Shown one piece after another: positions 33,520-43,262 of a DNA stretch of 64,000 bases (positions are counted from its first letter, which is position 1; every line of letters begins with the position of its first letter). The notes under the pieces are model-generated. The model made no database searches and was not told where the DNA came from. It worked only from the letters and a program-made list of their open reading frames with translations. The DNA is taken from the NCBI GenBank assembly GCA_947652605.1, contig OX393578.1, positions 54,133,415 to 54,197,414 on the forward strand, given 5' to 3'. Source of the DNA: Elmis aenea. Lineage: Eukaryota; Arthropoda; Insecta; Coleoptera; Elmidae. Made by a program: the position numbers and the translations under genes.

Positions 33520-33680
33520 TTAGAAGGTTTTTTAATTTGTTGTTGTGATAAACATTATGAATTTTTGAACATAAGATAAACAACAATTTACTACATAACT
33601 GTTGATTCCGACTGTTGTTGTTATCGTATGTTCAAATATTTATAACGCATATCTTAACAACAAATTAAAAAACCTTTTTC
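33520..33680. repeat. Palindrome related to the core of foldback A
   Basis: GGTTTTTTAATTTGTTGTTG ... GAACATAAGATAAACAACA at 33519-33585 is mirrored by TGTTGTTGTTATCGTATGTTC ... CAACAAATTAAAAAACC at 33614-33677. The right half also matches 620-700 in element A (GTTGTTATCTTATGTTCAA, CAACAAATAAGAAACC). Loop of about 28 bases. Confidence 0.75.
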
Positions 33681-35619
33681 AACTTGCCCCAAATGAACAA
33701 GATGTAAAATCAACAAACTAATTATTAAAGAAAAAGCAAAATATTAACTGCTTTTATTTAAAAACCTAACTTAAGGATCTCAAATATCTTATATCTTTAT
33801 GTAAAATATTTTAAAGCTGTCGGTATAAAGGTGCAATTTGCATTTTTCACACATTTATATTATTGTACTTTTAAACATCCTACATCTTTATCTTACTTTT
33901 TGTTAGTCTTTTACTACTATTTTATTAAAACGCACATCTGATAGTAATGAATTCTTCGAAGGATGCAGTAATTGGAACCTATTGCTTTTTTTACTATATC
34001 GCTCATTTTGTTTACCGATTCATCTTTTTTAAGTTCATTTATTTCTGTTAATACATAATAAATACTGATAAAAATAGTCTCCTAAATTAAAGGAAGACAG
34101 TAGATAGAAGACAGTCATGAGTCAACAGTCAACAGTAGAGTCGGTCGTAGAGCAACCGGCCGAGATGACTATAATTACCTTGGGTCCAGTGAGTCACCTT
34201 TCTGTAAGATTTCTGTTTGTCAATGTGTTCATCTTGTTCGTATAATAAATCTACTCAATTTCATAGTTATCAATTAGCTTCATTGTGAAAACCCCCCAAG
34301 CGCACATTGTCTTTAAGGTTTAGGCCTTAAAGCCTTTGTGACTTGTGACTATATTACTTTTTAGTTCTTGATATTAATATGTGATGTATGCACGATTTTA
34401 TTGATCAGATTTTCCTGTTTTAATGCAATAAAACACAATAGTTGTTTTGTGTAAAGAACCTACAGATGATAAGCAATGGATTTTGGCAACTAGAAAATAT
34501 AAAATATATAGGATGTTCTATCAGTGCGCAAAAACAAAGAATTTGTGTGTGATTAAAAATATTTTAGTTGATGCAGTACATGACGACAAATAACTTTCAG
34601 TCAATTTTTTTTGTTTAGTTATCACAAAACAAAATATCGACGCGCACTGTATAAGCTACTGCTATTGTGTAAAGATTTTGTCAAATAATGGTGATAGCTA
34701 CTTTAGCTATTTAGTTTCCTTCGAAATATAAAAGTAAGCAATTCTAAACAACGGAATGAAGCGACGCTAAAATTAGACTTTTAATTAATATACATCTCAC
34801 GTATTTATCTGAAAAGTGAACTGGCGTTAATAAGAACAAGTAGAACTTCTCGAAGTACGTCGTCATCCGCTAAAACTGCATTTGAAGAGTGAAATATTCA
34901 AACAGTTTTGTATAACAGCGTCATTACAGCATTTAAAATTTAAACCAATGTAAGGCAAATTATACGTCCACGATAACTACTTTTCCTAAAATATGTAACC
35001 GCCGGGAGCGCCATAAACTGCATTTCCCACTAATAATAGTAACTTACAGTATATGAAACTTTCGTCCACCCCTGCACCAACGCAATACATAAAATTAAAT
35101 TGTATCGTCTAAGCCTCAAGTTAATTTAACAATCACTTATGTGCATATTTCTTGCGATAAACTTCGCTCGGTCCATAATTAGTCGTCCTTTGCTGTTTAG
35201 CGTTGGGCGTTTCGAGTGGGATAAAGTGAAAATCCTGTTACGTGAGGTGTGAATCGTTAAAAAAGGATACATGATTTTTGTGTTGGTAACGCGAGCAGGA
35301 AACGGGGATAGGTTTGCGTAATGTATGGATATTAAACGTCACAGGCTGTGAACCATTTATAAAAAGGATGCGGGCTCGCTTCTCGGTCTTCTGGATGTTG
35401 GAATGGCGTGATCAGTTACAAGGATTAGTAGCACTTTAAGTCTTGGATTATTAAACCCTGAAAACATTTGCTTACGTTTCTTTGTAGGGCCGATTCATAC
35501 AAGTCGTCTTCGATATAATAATTTGATGGATTAGATGTACATTTTGACGGTATTAGAATTAAAAACGTTATAGCAAAAAAAAATTTGAAGGTAATCGACT
35601 GAAGTCTGTGTTTTTTAGA
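33681..35619. other. Mostly unique sequence around a possible first exon
   Basis: No transposase or reverse transcriptase seen. It holds the candidate exon at 34117-34188. A possible weak element lies at 34508-34655, where ATAGGATGTTCTATCAGTGCGC is loosely mirrored by GCGCACTGTATAAG. The stretch 34980-35420 is less AT-rich than average and repeat-free (for example near 35170-35230 and 35340-35400), which could mean regulatory or untranslated sequence. No function is visible. Confidence 0.4.
34117..34188 (+). CDS. Possible first coding exon of an unidentified host gene
   Basis: ATG at 34117 opens 24 codons beginning MSQQSTVESVVEQPAEM and ending in ITLGP, followed immediately by GTGAGT at 34189, a strong splice donor, with the break between codons. 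Composition is close to 50 percent GC against a far more AT-rich surround, and codon use looks ordinary. Upstream 34085-34116 (GGAAGACAGTAGATAGAAGACAGTC) is purine-rich and could be 5' untranslated sequence. The next exon is not visible in the remaining 30 kb, so an intron would have to span them. I do not recognise the protein. Chance remains possible. Confidence 0.4.
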
Positions 35620-37163
35620 TACACTCAACGGCACAATTAACCGCCCACCTCTAAAATTCGAGATATTTGCCATTTTCATTTTGTATGACTTTTAGTATTA
35701 ATTATAATCACTTAAAAACTAAATCAGGAATTGGAAAAACAAACGAATTGCAAAATTTGAATGAGTTTTTGTGTTTTTTATTACAAAAGTAAAGATTTTA
35801 CAAAAATGTCCTTAATTGCAAACAATACCGGAGCGCTCTACAATTTACACACTACACACTGTATGGAAATTGTTTTTTCAAAATTTTAATAACGTTTATT
35901 GCCTCCACGTGCTCTGGTGACTTGCTGGAGGCGATTAGAAAAACCATCGATGATATCCTGGATGTCTGCTTGCGGTATGTTATGCCGTTCCTCTTGAGCC
36001 GCTATCCGAAAATCTTGCAGTGTTGTTGGTACGTGTATTCGTTATTTATGCGCCTCTTTAGGTTGTCCCATACATGTTCTATACTATAGAACATGTATCT
36101 ATAGGATTGAGGTCAGGACTCCATGCAGGCCAGTCCAAGTTATCGGAAACGGTTCTGGCTACGTGTGGCCGCGCGTTATCGTGCATTAATTGGAAATCTT
36201 CACCAATATATGGCCCAAATGGCACGGCATGCTCTTTCAAGGTGTCTTGTAAGTACTGGAAAGCTGTGAATCCACCACGTTCGAATACCACTAAGTCAGT
36301 GCGAGCTCGTACAATATGCCGCCCCAAACCATTACCGACCCACCATGGTAACTCACGATTTCGACCATTGTACTGGTGCAAATCGTTCGTTTGGGCGTCT
36401 GTACACTCGCTGTCGTCCATCTGGTCCTCTTAAACATATTCTTGACTCGTCCGAGAAAAGAACATTCTTCCATTGGTTCACAGACCATTGCACGTGTACT
36501 TGGGCAAAACGAAGTCGAGCTCTCCGGTGCTGCGGGAGCAATTCTGGACTTCGAGGTGGTCTAAAAGCTGTTAAATTTGTTTCAGTCAGGTTACAGTTCT
36601 TTCACTAATGTTGACCCCTCGAACTTCATGCAGTTGGTTACGGGCATGCGTTGCAGTAGTGAAGCGATTTCTTAACATCATACTTGTCATAAATCTATCG
36701 TCTTGAGCATATGTACACCTCTGGCGGCTTTGATACGGTCTTCGGGTATACAAGCTGGTCTCTTGGTAGCGTCTAGTGGCACCCCCAGCATACGAGCCAC
36801 GTAACGTAGACTCCGGCCATCGTCTACCAACGCGACAGCCCTAGCTACAGTAGCCGCATCTATAGGCATTATTTGTTGTCGTTATGGTAATTAAACTTAA
36901 TGGGAATGAACAACAAACATAAATGTAACAGCAAACTGGAACTAAACAATAGCAATTACGAACAAATGAACCCAAAAGATTACGACCCTCCCTCCTCCAA
37001 CGCTAAATACGACAGAAACGGATTTTAACAAAATCCAGGTTTACAATGAGGTAATTCGTTTGTGTTTTTAATTGATTATAATTAATATTAAAGAAGAGAA
37101 AAAATTAAACTGGCAAATATCTCGAATTTTAGAAGTGGGCGGTTAATTGTGGCGTTGAGTGTA
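35620..37163 (-). mobile_element. Tc1-type element, nearly full length, inactivated
   Basis: TA at both edges, then inverted ends CACTCAACGGCACAATTAAC and CACTCAACGCCACAATTAAC that continue as a match of more than 50 bases (CCGCCCAC, CTAAAATTCGAGATATTTGCC). The total of 1544 bases is typical of Tc1 elements. One transposase gene on the minus strand fills most of it but is broken. Left and right ends are equally well preserved, so this is a relatively recent copy compared with its neighbours. Confidence 0.95.
35886..36869 (-). pseudogene. Tc1-type (DD34E) transposase, broken at the catalytic glutamate
   Basis: Minus strand. The N terminus starts MPIDAATVARAVALVDDG followed by SLRYVARMLGV (helix-turn-helix, 36869-36760). 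Then come RLRFAQVH and WKNVLFSDESRICL (first Asp, near 36450), MVWGGI, and LMHDNARPHVARTVSD (second Asp, near 36190). WPAWSPDLNPI follows, but the next residue is Asp, not Glu. A 20-base insertion at about 36080-36100 forms a palindrome with its neighbour and shifts the frame exactly at the third catalytic codon; beyond it the family sequence resumes and ends RGGNKRY at 35886. The spacing between second Asp and SPDLNP is about eight residues short, suggesting an in-frame deletion. Other frameshifts occur near 36300, 36450 and 36680. Confidence 0.9.
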
Positions 37164-37204
37164 TTTACAAAAAATGTTTTATCGTACAGAGGATCTTTCA
37201 CTAA

Positions 37205-37205
37205 C

Positions 37206-37238
<33 letters not shown>

Positions 37239-38350
37239 TATTTAATCTGAAACATACAATGTAAAACATTGGTTCAAACGCGTCAACAAAACAAAAGAAT
37301 ACAAAAGAATATCAAAAGTGTTTCTCGACATATTCTTGCGTAGTATAAGGTTCAAGATCAACCAAAAACTTAAAAAGTTGTTGTTTAAATTTAGAAATTT
37401 CACTGATATTTTTTATATACACTGGTAGTTTATTGAACAATTTATGCTAACATAGAAGGCACTTTTTTCTAACTTGGTAAGGTGATGTTGTGGATACCTG
37501 TATATGTTTTTATCCCGGTGATTATAGTTATCTTGCACAATTTTATTATTTTTAAAATAGTGATTGTTCTTTAGTAAAAACACTAAACTTTTGTAAATGT
37601 AAAGTCCAAAAAAGGTTAGGAGGTGGTTTTTTTTTAACACACCACGACATGATTGTTTATAGGGTAAATTATAAATAATTCTTATGACTTTCTTTTGCGT
37701 AAAGAAGATTGGACTTACATTTGTGGAGCTACCCCAAAATATAATTCCATATGCCATTAATGAGTAAAACTTTGCATAGTATACTGAAACTAATGTTTTT
37801 ATATTAACTTGTTTTGATAGCACCCTGATTCCATAGCAGATAGAGCTTAATCTTGACAGTAGATTGTTTGTATGGACTTTCCATGTTAAATTCTCGTCCA
37901 GATATAAACCAAGAAATTTTACATAGGCTGAGTATTCCATATCATTACCTAATAGTTCAATGACTTTTGGCATTCCATATATATTCTTTAATTTGAAAAG
38001 GATGCAGCTAGTTTTTGTTGAATTTAGAACCAGTTTGTTATTTAATAGCCAGTTTTGTATAACTGTCATATTTTCGTTAAGATTTTGCAGTAATTCTGGA
38101 TAAAATTTACTTGTTACCAGTATGTTAGTGTCATCTGCATAATTCACTATTGTACTATTTATGCATTTTATTACCCTTGGCATGTCATTTATATAAACGA
38201 TAAATAACAGTGGTCCAAGTATACTTCCCTGCGGAACTCCATTTAAAATATACTGAAAAGAAGATTCTACGTATTTTCCATCCTTTAATGACACAACTTT
38301 TTGTTTTCTGTTTGTGAGATACGATATGACCACTTTAATACATAAATTAT
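37205..38350 (-). pseudogene. 5'-truncated non-LTR reverse transcriptase with (TTA)n tail
   Basis: A long open stretch encodes VISYLTNRKQKVVSLKDG, GVPQGSILGPLLFIVYIND and VNYADDTNILV (catalytic). Then come KTSCILFKLKN, VKFLGLYLDENLTWKVHT and a C-terminal domain ending HHLTKLEKSAFYVSIN. There is no RNase H. Stop at 37413. The 3' end is a run of ATA triplets at 37205-37240 (TTA on the coding strand), a usual tail for CR1/Jockey-like elements. Endonuclease, gag and the reverse transcriptase N terminus are lacking. The open frame continues upstream into mariner sequence, producing a 343-codon chimera. The catalytic part is intact, but the protein is far too short to work. Confidence 0.9.
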
Positions 38351-38904
38351 ATACGTACACGATGTTTATAGATGTTTTTGTTTGCTCTATATGAGAGCCA
38401 TCTTTCCTGGCTACAAGACACCGCCATTTCCAAGATTCAAACACGTTTAACAGTGTATCATGAAAAATATTGGACTATTCTTCTTTCAACACTTTCCAAA
38501 GCCCTTTAACAGTTTTTGCCTTCCCCTTGAAAACGACAAAATCCATTAGACTTGCATCTGCGCCTTTTAAAGGTATGTCTCGATTATTTATGAAAGCCAT
38601 TTCGGGTCTGCCCTTCAAATCTTACAGATAATCTTGTGGGAATTTTGCTGTATGAGACGTTGCTGCACCATGGCAGAAAAACCTTTTTTACGTTATTGGA
38701 TAAAAAGTACGCAAATGAGTTTTCAATGATGGCTTTAAAACAGATGACATAGTACTTTGCATTGATCTTCACGTTTTTTGCACTCGAATTGACGGCATTG
38801 GGCCTCTTCCAGTTAGACAACCAACAACCATGAACCCAACTGGAAAACTTTTGTCACAATCACGCACCCAGTCTTCAGGAATTTTCTCCACGCGTCTTTG
38901 TAAA
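38351..38904 (-). pseudogene. mariner-like transposase remnant
   Basis: Minus-strand blocks: DWVRDCDKSFPVGFMVVGCL, TGRGPMPSIRVQKNVKINAK, IENSFAYFLSNN, then HGAATSHTAKFPQDYL near 38620-38680, NRDIPLKGADASLMDF, LWKVLKEE and FESWKWRCLVARKDGSHIEQ at 38370-38440. The layout matches the catalytic half of mariner/Tc1-type transposases, in at least three frames. In the block normally reading DGAPSHTAK the leading catalytic Asp is His here. Neither terminal repeat is recognised. Upstream it abuts an RTE fragment, downstream a reverse transcriptase. Confidence 0.75.
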
Positions 38905-39590
38905 CTAATGTTAAGACTGGTTCTTGTGTACTCCCTCCTCTTCTGAAACCTTATTGGGATTCTTCTAGTGTGTTTTTTCTCTTTTTTTAATTTGCCTTCC
39001 ATTACTCTTGCCAGTATTTTCCCTAGTATTCTCAATATTGTTATTCCTCCATAGTTAGAACTATCCCTTTTGTCCTCTTTCTTGTATATTGGTAAGATTA
39101 TTCCAGTGTTCCAATCCTTTGGTACATTTCTTGATTCTATTACTTTGTTCAATAAAGCCCCTTATGCTTCTTTCCCTAATTCTTCCATTTATTTAATCAT
39201 TTCCGTTGTAATACCATTTTTACTTGCAGTTTTTCCCATGTTTAATCTCGCTATTGATTTTTCCAATTCTTTCATTGTAATCTTCGTTATCACCTGATAT
39301 CCTCTATCGCATCTTATAATTGTTACTCCGCATCCTTCGTTTATTTCATCTGTCTCCGCCAGCTCTTTTTAAAGTATTGTCTCCATCTTTCCATAATTCT
39401 TATTTTTACCTTTTATGTTTTTCATTCCATATTCTTTTTTCTTTCTTACAATTATTTCTTACAATTATTAAACTTATTGTTCCTTTTGATGATGTACCTG
39501 TAAAACTTATTACCTTCAAACCTTCATACATTTCACAAAACAATGATACATCACTCCGATTATCTTTATAACCTTAAAACGATCCGTACA
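38905..39590 (-). pseudogene. RTE-like fragment (linker and start of reverse transcriptase)
   Basis: The minus strand encodes KTASKNGITTEMIK and EELGKEA, then NKVIESRNVPKDWNTGIILP, IYKKEDKRDSSNYGGITIL and LGKILARVMEGKLKKE, followed in another frame by GFRRGRSTQE. This is the conserved entry into RTE-type reverse transcriptases (P.DW..G...PIYKKGD..D..NYRGI..L). It stops where mariner-like sequence begins. Beyond about 39330 the coding match is weak. Confidence 0.85.
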
Positions 39591-40593
39591 ACTTTGGTAT
39601 AATAATTCGTTGGAGTCGACGCATACCATTCAACCGTATCAGAGCTTAAACCGTTTTATCATTCACGACTGAAAATATGTTGCGAGGCAATCAGTTTCCT
39701 GAAATAGTCACAAGAAAACGTCATTAATATAAAGGTAACATTTATAACTGAAATTAAACGGGTTAAAATTATACGATGCATATTTAATTTCGTGGTAAAA
39801 CCCGAATTTCTAGCTCTCGTTTATCGATGTAAATATCGCGTTCATGGTTCATCAGATGTTAAAATGTCTGAATTAATTAAAACACAATTCAAAGCTGCAT
39901 TTAATGAACAGAAGGGCCCTTTAAATAATTATATTCATAAAGCGCTGTGACTTAAGTTTGGGTATATTGCTTTTCGATAATTGAATTTAATTATTTTTGA
40001 CACTTAAAACTTTTAATGCGAGGAGAAAACTGAATTTATTTAGAATAAAAAACGCGGTTTGCTAATATTTTATTTTGAATATGTTTCCTTAAAGCTCAAA
40101 AAATGGTAGATTGCTTTTAACTCCTTAACTGTCATAATACCGTCTTTTCTTTATGACAAATAATAACCACTGGGGCCCCAACGCTCTTTACTGTATTGAA
40201 CCATGATTATTAAGAAAAAACTTTATTCCAAGCTTGGTATATATTGTTTAAACAACTTATGGTAGTATTAATTACTCAAAAATATTTAATAGTAATTGAT
40301 GTTAAATAATAATAACAATGAAAAAAAAAAGTATTCTACGTTGAAAACGACTAAATGGTTGTATCTGTTTAAAAGATTTCTATGCAAATTTCTTGGGCAT
40401 TCCCAACATCTGCCACGTTTCAGTTTTTGCGACTCTTGTAACTGCGTCTGTGAAGTTGATGGTTCTTGTAACTCTGAGTAGCCGCTAGTTGTTTTCTTGT
40501 TTGCATAAGGAACCGTCGCCGTTAGTAGCCCTTTTTGCTTGTCAATCTTTATTTAGATGACACCGTATAGATTACGTGTTGAGGTACTAATAT
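39591..40593. other. Unannotated sequence
   Basis: No element or coding signal recognised. The stretch 40380-40560 is less AT-rich but has no clear exon. Confidence 0.45.
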
Positions 40594-40908
40594 CTCAAAT
40601 AGTTGCCAAACGTAACTCAAAGTTGCCAATGCAACTCAAATAGTTGCCAAACGCAACTCAAACAGTTGCCAAACGCAACTCAAACAGTTGCCAATGCAAC
40701 TCAAATAGTTGCCAAACGCAACAAACAGTTGCCAAATGCAACTCAAACAGTTGCCAAACGCAACTCAAAAAGTTGCCAAACGCAACTCAAACAGTTGCCA
40801 AACGCAACGAACAGTTGCCAAACGCAACTCGAACAGTTGCCAATGCAACTCAAATAGTTGCCAAACGCAACTTAAACAGTTGCCAAATGCAACTCAAACA
40901 GTTGCGTT
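40594..40908. repeat. Minisatellite, 20-22 base unit
   Basis: About 14.5 copies of a unit of the form AACTCAAACAGTTGCCAAACGC, in 22-, 21- and 20-base versions (CCAATGC and AACAAACAG or AACGAACAG variants). All three forward frames stay open (KQLPNATQTVA and the like), which is a by-product of the unit having no stop codons. Confidence 0.95.
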
Positions 40909-42769
40909 CTTACTGGTTACCTGATACCTGATTTACCACTGTAGGTATATCTGGCAATTGTAAACGTATGAGTTTTGACTGTTGCAGGATGTCCTGGCTT
41001 TGATGGTATGTATTGTTTGAAGGGACACCTACCGCGGAAACTTAGCAGCTGTTTGTTAACCATTATTTTCTTATAGGGAATATATGCATCTTGAAGAGTA
41101 AGTAGCCATAGTTCAAAAAGTGTTAAAATCGGTGCGAGTTTACCTCTCAATGTTTTCTTCTTGCTTTAGCATTATCAAAACAGAGACATTGAAAAATTGC
41201 AGTGAACCTGTTTCCTGTAATAAATAAAGAACGTCCATCTTTAACATTCCTCCAAATTTGTAATGATATTTATAAACAGCTGCTAATATCAGCAGACCAA
41301 TAAAGCAAAACAACGTTCTAACCTAAATGCACCACACTTGGTATCAGGGGACACCGGTGACCAAAGTGGTATTACGAGTAACTGATTTAAGTTTATGCCA
41401 AACGATACGTGCTACAAAAATCGTACTGTACCTAAACATAAAATGTGCTGTTTCGTGTAAAGAATATTTTTTTTTGGAATTTTAGGAAGGAGCATTTTAA
41501 AAATATACAGCTCCAGAGAGCTCTTTGGGTCTCCAGTGAACCCATGGTATTATGAGGGTTTAAATTTTTTAACCAATCTTCTTTCAAAATACTTGCAAAA
41601 CAACACCACCATTTTTTACATTTTTTTTTAAACGATCCATAACTTTTGGCGTTATTTACTTATTTTGTGGTGATGATGTAAGATGTTACCCCAAAAAAGT
41701 ACCACGTAAAGTTATTTTCTTACAGTAACTTTCCCTTTTTCTCGTTTTCATGTACAATACTTACAGGTACCTACTACATTTAAAACTTTTAATCCTTTTA
41801 TACATTTAGATTGAGCAATCGGATAATAAAAATACAGTTTAAAATAAAAATAAGTTCATTTATTAGCAAAATTGATAAGTAAATACGATTTTTTTAAAAC
41901 AATTCTTAATTCATTTAGCCCAGCCCCGGTTTGAATAAAATTTAACAAAATTTCTACTAAGTTCAGGGTTAAAAATATTCATGTCCCAAGGTTCAGTATC
42001 CCCTGAAATCACTACACGAACACATTAGGATGTTGTACCTAACATTAAACTATTGTGTCTACCTGTCACGACAACAATTTATCTCCTTTAAATTTTAGCG
42101 CGACATAACATCTCTAATACATGTAAATAACGTTGCAACAGTAATGCTTCCGGTTTCCTCATACATTCACCATATGTAAGATTACATACTAACGTCGGTG
42201 TACATGTGTAAAGAGAATACTGTATATGCATTGCTCTTGGGTAGTTTGCAGAATTCACACACAGTTCACAGCGTATGAAACCGAATAAATTAAACGTGAT
42301 TTGAGTGAATATTGTATACAGTGTAATCCCCCAATTTGCGCGATTCAAATTAGAACGATTTTCGAATTGTAAATTGATGACAATAACCAAAATAGTAAAA
42401 TATGGACCGTGTGTTATGAAAATGGTGTAAGTCCATTTTTGAAAAACTTGTAAGGCAAATAATTTAGGTATGATTTTGAGTGTATGCATTTTGAGAATAT
42501 AAAATTGAGTTTAAAATTTTTATTTATAAATTACTGTGCGAGATATTTACAATTTATTAACAAAACAAGTTTTTTTTTAATGGCAGACGTAGTAGGCTTT
42601 GACTTCGATTTAAAGATTATTATTTTCTGTTTACAATGATACAATATTTTGTAAGTCTGTTTTCAAAAATAAGCAAAATAAATCTTAAAAAATTGCAAAA
42701 TCTTAAGATAAAAGTCAAGGTTGCCATGAAAAAAAAGCAATAACCGACTTCAATTGTTTTATTTCGAAC
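40909..42769. other. Mostly unassigned sequence
   Basis: Contains a 30-base direct repeat (next entry). A 133-codon minus-strand frame at 42088-42489 has no recognisable domain. The rest shows no element ends. Confidence 0.4.
41345..41556. repeat. Direct repeat pair, GGTATTA-GAG type
   Basis: GGGGACACCGGTGACC with GTGGTATTACGAG at 41347-41379 and TGGGTCTCCAGTGAACCC with ATGGTATTATGAGGG at 41526-41556 are diverged copies in the same orientation. The second is followed by TTTAA. The form recalls subterminal repeats of piggyBac-like elements, but no TTAA-CCC end or partner is seen. Confidence 0.35.
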
Positions 42770-43262
42770 ATAAACGATGGCAACCACCAAAATGATTCGT
42801 TTAATATTGGAATATTATTTGATGGTTCATGTTTATTTATTTAATTTTTTACTCAAAAACTGTAGGTTTTACGAGAAAAACTTTACAATAAAAAAAGGTT
42901 TCTAAATAAATCAAGCTTTTTAACACAATTTTTTTATTTGCAAATTTCTAACACACCAAAAAGTTCTGATAAAAAAACCAATAGGTGTCGCACTTTTCAG
43001 CCCCCTGTGAAGTTGGGAGATGATTGAAAATATTACTATGCGAAATTGCTTAATGAGTAATAAACATCTACCTAATATCATTCTCCTACATTTATCCAAA
43101 TTTGAGAAATAAAATAAAAACCTAGTTTTACCGCTCCCCTTTATGGGGGTGTAACTCCGAAAGGTGACGCCTAAGGAAAAAATGTTATATGTAAACCCCC
43201 CACTAATTTTCGATAAGGAATCACCACCTGATTTTTTTTTGCAATATTTAAGAAACACCCTG
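42770..43262. repeat. One-arm copy of the 22976-23722 foldback
   Basis: From GATGGCAACCACCAAAATGA to the end GAAACACCCTGTC it follows 23430-23722 and, for the segment lost there, the inverse of 23080-23210 (TCAGCCCCCTGTGAAG, GGGAGATGATTGAAAATATTAC). It is therefore a more complete single arm, and its end is a canonical CACCCTGT terminus. Confidence 0.8.

Noticed and set aside
36074..36608. Plus-strand frames of 62-119 codons
   Set aside because: Antisense shadows of the Tc1 transposase on the minus strand.
40603..40931. Three overlapping frames with KQLPNATQTVA repeats
   Set aside because: All three frames of a stop-free minisatellite stay open; a real repeat protein would favour one frame.
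42088..42489. 133-codon minus-strand frame
   Set aside because: No domain, signal or composition typical of coding DNA. In a 64 kb window a few frames of this length are expected by chance.
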